This document shows, piece by piece, positions 23,120 through 25,411 of a DNA stretch of 25,411 bases (within the stretch, counting starts at the first letter, position 1; every line of letters starts with the position of its first letter). The stretch comes from an uncultured Clostridia bacterium (GTDB lineage Bacteria; Bacillota; Clostridia; TANB77; CAG-508), in assembly GCA_934155625.1 (NCBI GenBank), contig CAKPHD010000021.1, positions 1 through 25,411 on the forward strand, read 5' to 3'. The position numbers and the translations under genes are program-made. The notes under the pieces were generated by a model that saw only the letters and a list, made by a program, of their open reading frames with translations, was not told the origin of the DNA and did no database searches.

Positions 23120-24604
23120 TTAATATAAAGCAACTCTAAAACCAATAGAAGTATTGTAAAAATAAGTAGCTGAAGAAATACGATACCAAGCTGGACCGAA
23201 GCTTCCATCATTTGAATAACTACCGCCACGTGCAGCACAAGGGCTAGAAGAATATTCTGTACTTTCAAGTGTGAATTCATATACATTTCCAGCTAAATCA
23301 TATATTCCTTGTTTACAAAATGTATCACTCGCTCCTGTCGATAATGGTACACCTGTGCTTGAACTTTTTACTCCATATGGTCCACTAGTCCATTCATACA
23401 TATATGTTGTTTTATTTAAAACTGCATATTTTGATTTTTCATTTGTTATATTCCACAAATTATTACTATAGTTTCCCCATGTTGTACTATCTGTTTTCAA
23501 ATCAGCTTGAGTTGTTCCTTTTTTTTCTAAATATTTTAATATCAAATCCCATTGTAATCCAAACATTAGACTTGTATTGTAGCTTCCAGATTCCATATTA
23601 CTTGCTAATGTCTGTGCTTGTTTACACGTTACATAATTATATGGATATGCATTTTGTTTTATTACTGGTATTTCTGTTGGTGTTGTTGATTCTGAACCGT
23701 CTGTTTTTGGCTTGTTTTCTATTCCTGTTTCATATTTTCCTACATAAAATCCTCCATTTTGATATACACTTTTTAACATCTTTTGTTTTAATGCTGTATA
23801 TTGCTCGCTTGTTAATCCCGTTGCTTCATCTAAAGAATATTTGTCTTCCCAATTTGTTCTTCTATAGTAACTTGAATAATTTATTAAATCATATTCTATT
23901 TTCGAATATTCATAATCCGAAAATTCTGTTAATCCTAAATAAGAATATACTTCTGTCGTTTGTGGCACTTCTACCCACACATATTGATTTCCTTTACTAT
24001 CTTGTATTGTTAATCCATTTTCTAATGTTGTTCCTTCTACTTGTGTAAAACCTGTTGGTAAATATGTTCCTGCAGTTGTTAACAGTACTTTTTCCATATT
24101 AAAGTTCAAATAAGAATTTAATGTTCTATTTGAAGGTACTGATGTAGTATCTTTGTATTTAAAGGTAACTACTATATCTTTTGTCTCTTTAGGTTTTATT
24201 CTTTCACTTGGAACAAATCCCGTTACCTCAAAAGTAATATTTTCATTATCATAAAACTCGCTATCATATTTGACTTCTGTAAATTCATAATAATCATCAG
24301 AATTATTAAAAACTGTAACTTTATATGTTATACTTGATTCTGCATTTGTACTTGACAATTCAACTGTGCTTTGTAATGTAGTTTTTACATAATTTTTTAT
24401 TTGAGAATTTGTTACATTAGCTCCAACATTACTTACATATTCAGCATTAGTTATAAAAACTCCTTCTTGTGCACTTGCTATTATCTTTCCACCTATTTCT
24501 CCTGTAATTGACTCTACTGATGCATATCCTATTCCCATTATTGTTATAGCAATCATTATTCCTAATAACAACAATATATTTTTACTTACTTTTACTTTTT
24601 TCAT
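23120..24604 (-). CDS. Secreted/surface protein with FGE-sulfatase (C-type lectin-like) domain
   Basis: A 494-residue exported protein. Residues 9-28 form a signal peptide or anchor. Residues 45-175 look like an immunoglobulin-type beta domain (ITYKVTVFNNSDDYYEF). From about 180 it is an FGE/SUMF1-type domain: YVWVEVPQ, GGFYVGKYETG, QGIYDLAGNVYEFTLE, CAARGGSY, GFRVALY. The catalytic Cys pair of formylglycine-generating enzyme is absent (YRISSATY stands in that place), so it is a binding scaffold, not an enzyme. Such C-type lectin folds are the usual targets of diversity-generating retroelements. The 26 codons between RGG and GFR (23143-23222) align without gaps to those of the neighbour, differing at most positions. 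AGGAGG precedes the ATG. Confidence 0.82.
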   Translation of the reverse strand: MKKVKVSKNILLLLGIMIAITIMGIGYASVESITGEIGGKIIASAQEGVFITNAEYVSNVGANVTNSQIKNYVKTTLQSTVELSSTNAESSITYKVTVFNNSDDYYEFTEVKYDSEFYDNENITFEVTGFVPSERIKPKETKDIVVTFKYKDTTSVPSNRTLNSYLNFNMEKVLLTTAGTYLPTGFTQVEGTTLENGLTIQDSKGNQYVWVEVPQTTEVYSYLGLTEFSDYEYSKIEYDLINYSSYYRRTNWEDKYSLDEATGLTSEQYTALKQKMLKSVYQNGGFYVGKYETGIENKPKTDGSESTTPTEIPVIKQNAYPYNYVTCKQAQTLASNMESGSYNTSLMFGLQWDLILKYLEKKGTTQADLKTDSTTWGNYSNNLWNITNEKSKYAVLNKTTYMYEWTSGPYGVKSSSTGVPLSTGASDTFCKQGIYDLAGNVYEFTLESTEYSSSPCAARGGSYSNDGSFGPAWYRISSATYFYNTSIGFRVALY

Positions 24605-24672
24605 TAAATTATCCTCCTTTTTTGCTATAACAAGCGTGGTTTAAGTTCTAAATAAATTTGCTTTTCTTCTCT

Positions 24673-24740
24673 GAACTTTTGGGACCGGTTCTCATCCGTC
24701 CCTTTTTGAGGTACCGTTGGGACCGGTTCCTTGCGGTACC
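24673..24740 (-). repeat. Dispersed palindromic repeat pair, locus C
   Basis: Units at 24673-24702 and 24710-24740 with the shared core GAACCGGTCCC. The 31-base unit has perfect GGTACCG/CGGTACC ends and would start the mRNA made from the promoter just upstream. The other unit can pair GGGAC with GTCCC. They form most of the 5' leader of the FGE-like gene. The surrounding 334-base gap otherwise holds only the promoter and AT-rich sequence. Confidence 0.85.
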
Positions 24741-24743
24741 TTT

Positions 24744-24772
24744 ATTTTACTATATGTTATATTAAATTGCAA
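24744..24772 (-). promoter_or_regulatory. Possible promoter of the first FGE-like gene
   Basis: Minus strand TTGCAA, 17-base spacer, TAAAAT. The predicted start near 24737 coincides with the outer edge of the palindromic repeat pair, giving a leader of about 130 bases. Confidence 0.45.
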
Positions 24773-24938
24773 TAATATCAAGAGTTTTTTAGCTAAACAA
24801 CATAAGAGAAAAATGGCTTTCGTTTTTAATTCGCATTATGCGTTTATAGACAGTCATTTTCCTCTCGTTCTAATTTTTATATTTAATTCTTTGTTTGAGC
24901 TCATTTTAGTTTATCGCTATACAGGACTCAGGGCTACC

Positions 24939-25411
24939 TTAAAAAAGTGAAACCCTAAAGCCGAGGGCATCGAAGTAAGAGGTCGTACCGTAGATGCCAC
25001 GTGTCACTGCTGGATCGCCGTTGCCATTGCGGCCGTAATTGCCACCTCGAGAAGCACAAGGATAGCTTGAATAAGAAGTATATTCTAATGTCCATTCCCT
25101 TGCATTTCCTGCTATATCATATATTCCTTGTTTACTAAATGTTTCACTTGCTCCTGTTGATAATAATATACTTTTACTTGAACCTTTTGCTCCATACGCT
25201 CCGCTCGTCCAATCTCCTAATGTATAATTACTTGTATTTAAAATAGCATATTTAGAATTAGTATTTGTTATATTCCATAAATTATTACTGTAATTTCCCC
25301 AATTTGTACTATTCGTCTTTAAATCTGCCTGTGCTGTTCCTTTTGTTTCTAAATATTTTAATACTAAATCCCATTGCACTCCAAACATTAAACTACTTGT
25401 ATAATTTCCTG
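24939..25411 (-). CDS. FGE-sulfatase (C-type lectin-like) protein, putative DGR target; 5' end outside window
   Basis: Partial gene, open to the right edge (GNYTSSLMFGVQWD continues upstream of the first ATG). It is a close paralogue of the adjacent gene: MFGVQWDLVLKYLE, WGNYSNNLWNITN, STGASETFSKQGIYDIAGN, CASRGGNY. The C-terminal segment from RGG to GFR (24954-25049) stands out. Bases 24958-25054 have 56 of 97 G or C, and 21 of its 26 codons end in C or T, 14 of them in C. The rest of the gene prefers T and A. This is the signature of a DGR variable region copied from an AAC-rich template. Catalytic FGE cysteines are absent. The GC-rich tract runs past the stop codon to about 24920. Confidence 0.82.
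   Translation of the reverse strand, partial: GNYTSSLMFGVQWDLVLKYLETKGTAQADLKTNSTNWGNYSNNLWNITNTNSKYAILNTSNYTLGDWTSGAYGAKGSSKSILLSTGASETFSKQGIYDIAGNAREWTLEYTSYSSYPCASRGGNYGRNGNGDPAVTRGIYGTTSYFDALGFRVSLF

Noticed and set aside
23404..24048. Long plus-strand ORF of 214 codons opposite the FGE-like gene
   Set aside because: Leu/Phe/Tyr-rich composition typical of the antisense of an AT-rich gene, no ribosome binding site, and the minus-strand frame has clear domain motifs.
23120..24604. Active formylglycine-generating enzyme or sulfatase maturase
   Set aside because: The catalytic cysteine pair expected before the GFR block is missing in both paralogues, and no sulfatase gene is nearby.
24605..24938. 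DGR template repeat within the intergenic gap
   Set aside because: The gap is AT-rich and holds no GC-rich copy of the 24954-25049 segment; no such copy was found elsewhere in the window on either strand by eye.

Overview
The window is AT-rich DNA from an endospore-forming low-GC Firmicute, most likely a member of the Clostridia. Supporting this are the spore genes gpr, spoIIP and yabG, the Firmicutes-type genes whiA, veg, Asp23/amaP/DUF2273 and scpB, a T-box leader, strong AGGAGG ribosome binding sites, and a 6S RNA whose bubble resembles that of Bacillus subtilis 6S-1. No phage, plasmid or insertion-sequence genes are visible. Species cannot be named from the sequence alone.

Layout, left to right. 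1-110: 3' half of a probable 6S-like RNA. 134-3109: an ABC exporter operon (anchored protein, ATPase, permease) on the minus strand. 3198-4346: a DUF4116 repeat protein and an unknown small protein. 4453-7195: gpr and aspS, the latter behind a T-box. 7656-13491: a long minus-strand housekeeping run (asp23, amaP, DUF2273, nusB, xseA, an unknown anchored protein, xseB, a divergent PAP2 protein, fhs). 13813-15874: proS and scpB. 15984-16175: a complete 6S-like RNA on the plus strand. 16195-19025: prmC-whiA-hemW. 19119-20406: veg and a doubly frameshifted yabG. 20561-21886: the only plus-strand gene block (DUF4364, nth, a 43-residue cysteine-rich protein). 21900-23051: spoIIP. 23120-25411: two tandem paralogous surface proteins with C-type-lectin/FGE-like folds, the second cut by the window end.

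The most exciting region is the right end. The C-terminal 26-codon segment between RGG and GFR of the second FGE-like protein is strikingly GC-rich (56 of 97 bases by hand count) in an AT-rich genome. It is built almost entirely of NNC/NNT codons and differs from its paralogue at just the kind of positions expected for variable residues. This is what a diversity-generating retroelement (DGR) variable region looks like. Reverse transcriptase and template repeat are not in the window and would have to lie beyond it or elsewhere in the genome.

Other unusual structure includes three intergenic sites carrying pairs of a ~31-nt palindromic repeat with the core GAACCGGTCCC, all just upstream of minus-strand genes. 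There is also a 12-bp inverted repeat that would hide the veg ribosome binding site only in read-through transcripts, a nine-codon in-frame upstream ORF with a hairpin before nusB, a MITE-like palindrome between proS and asp23, and an aspS T-box whose specifier may read AAC (Asn).
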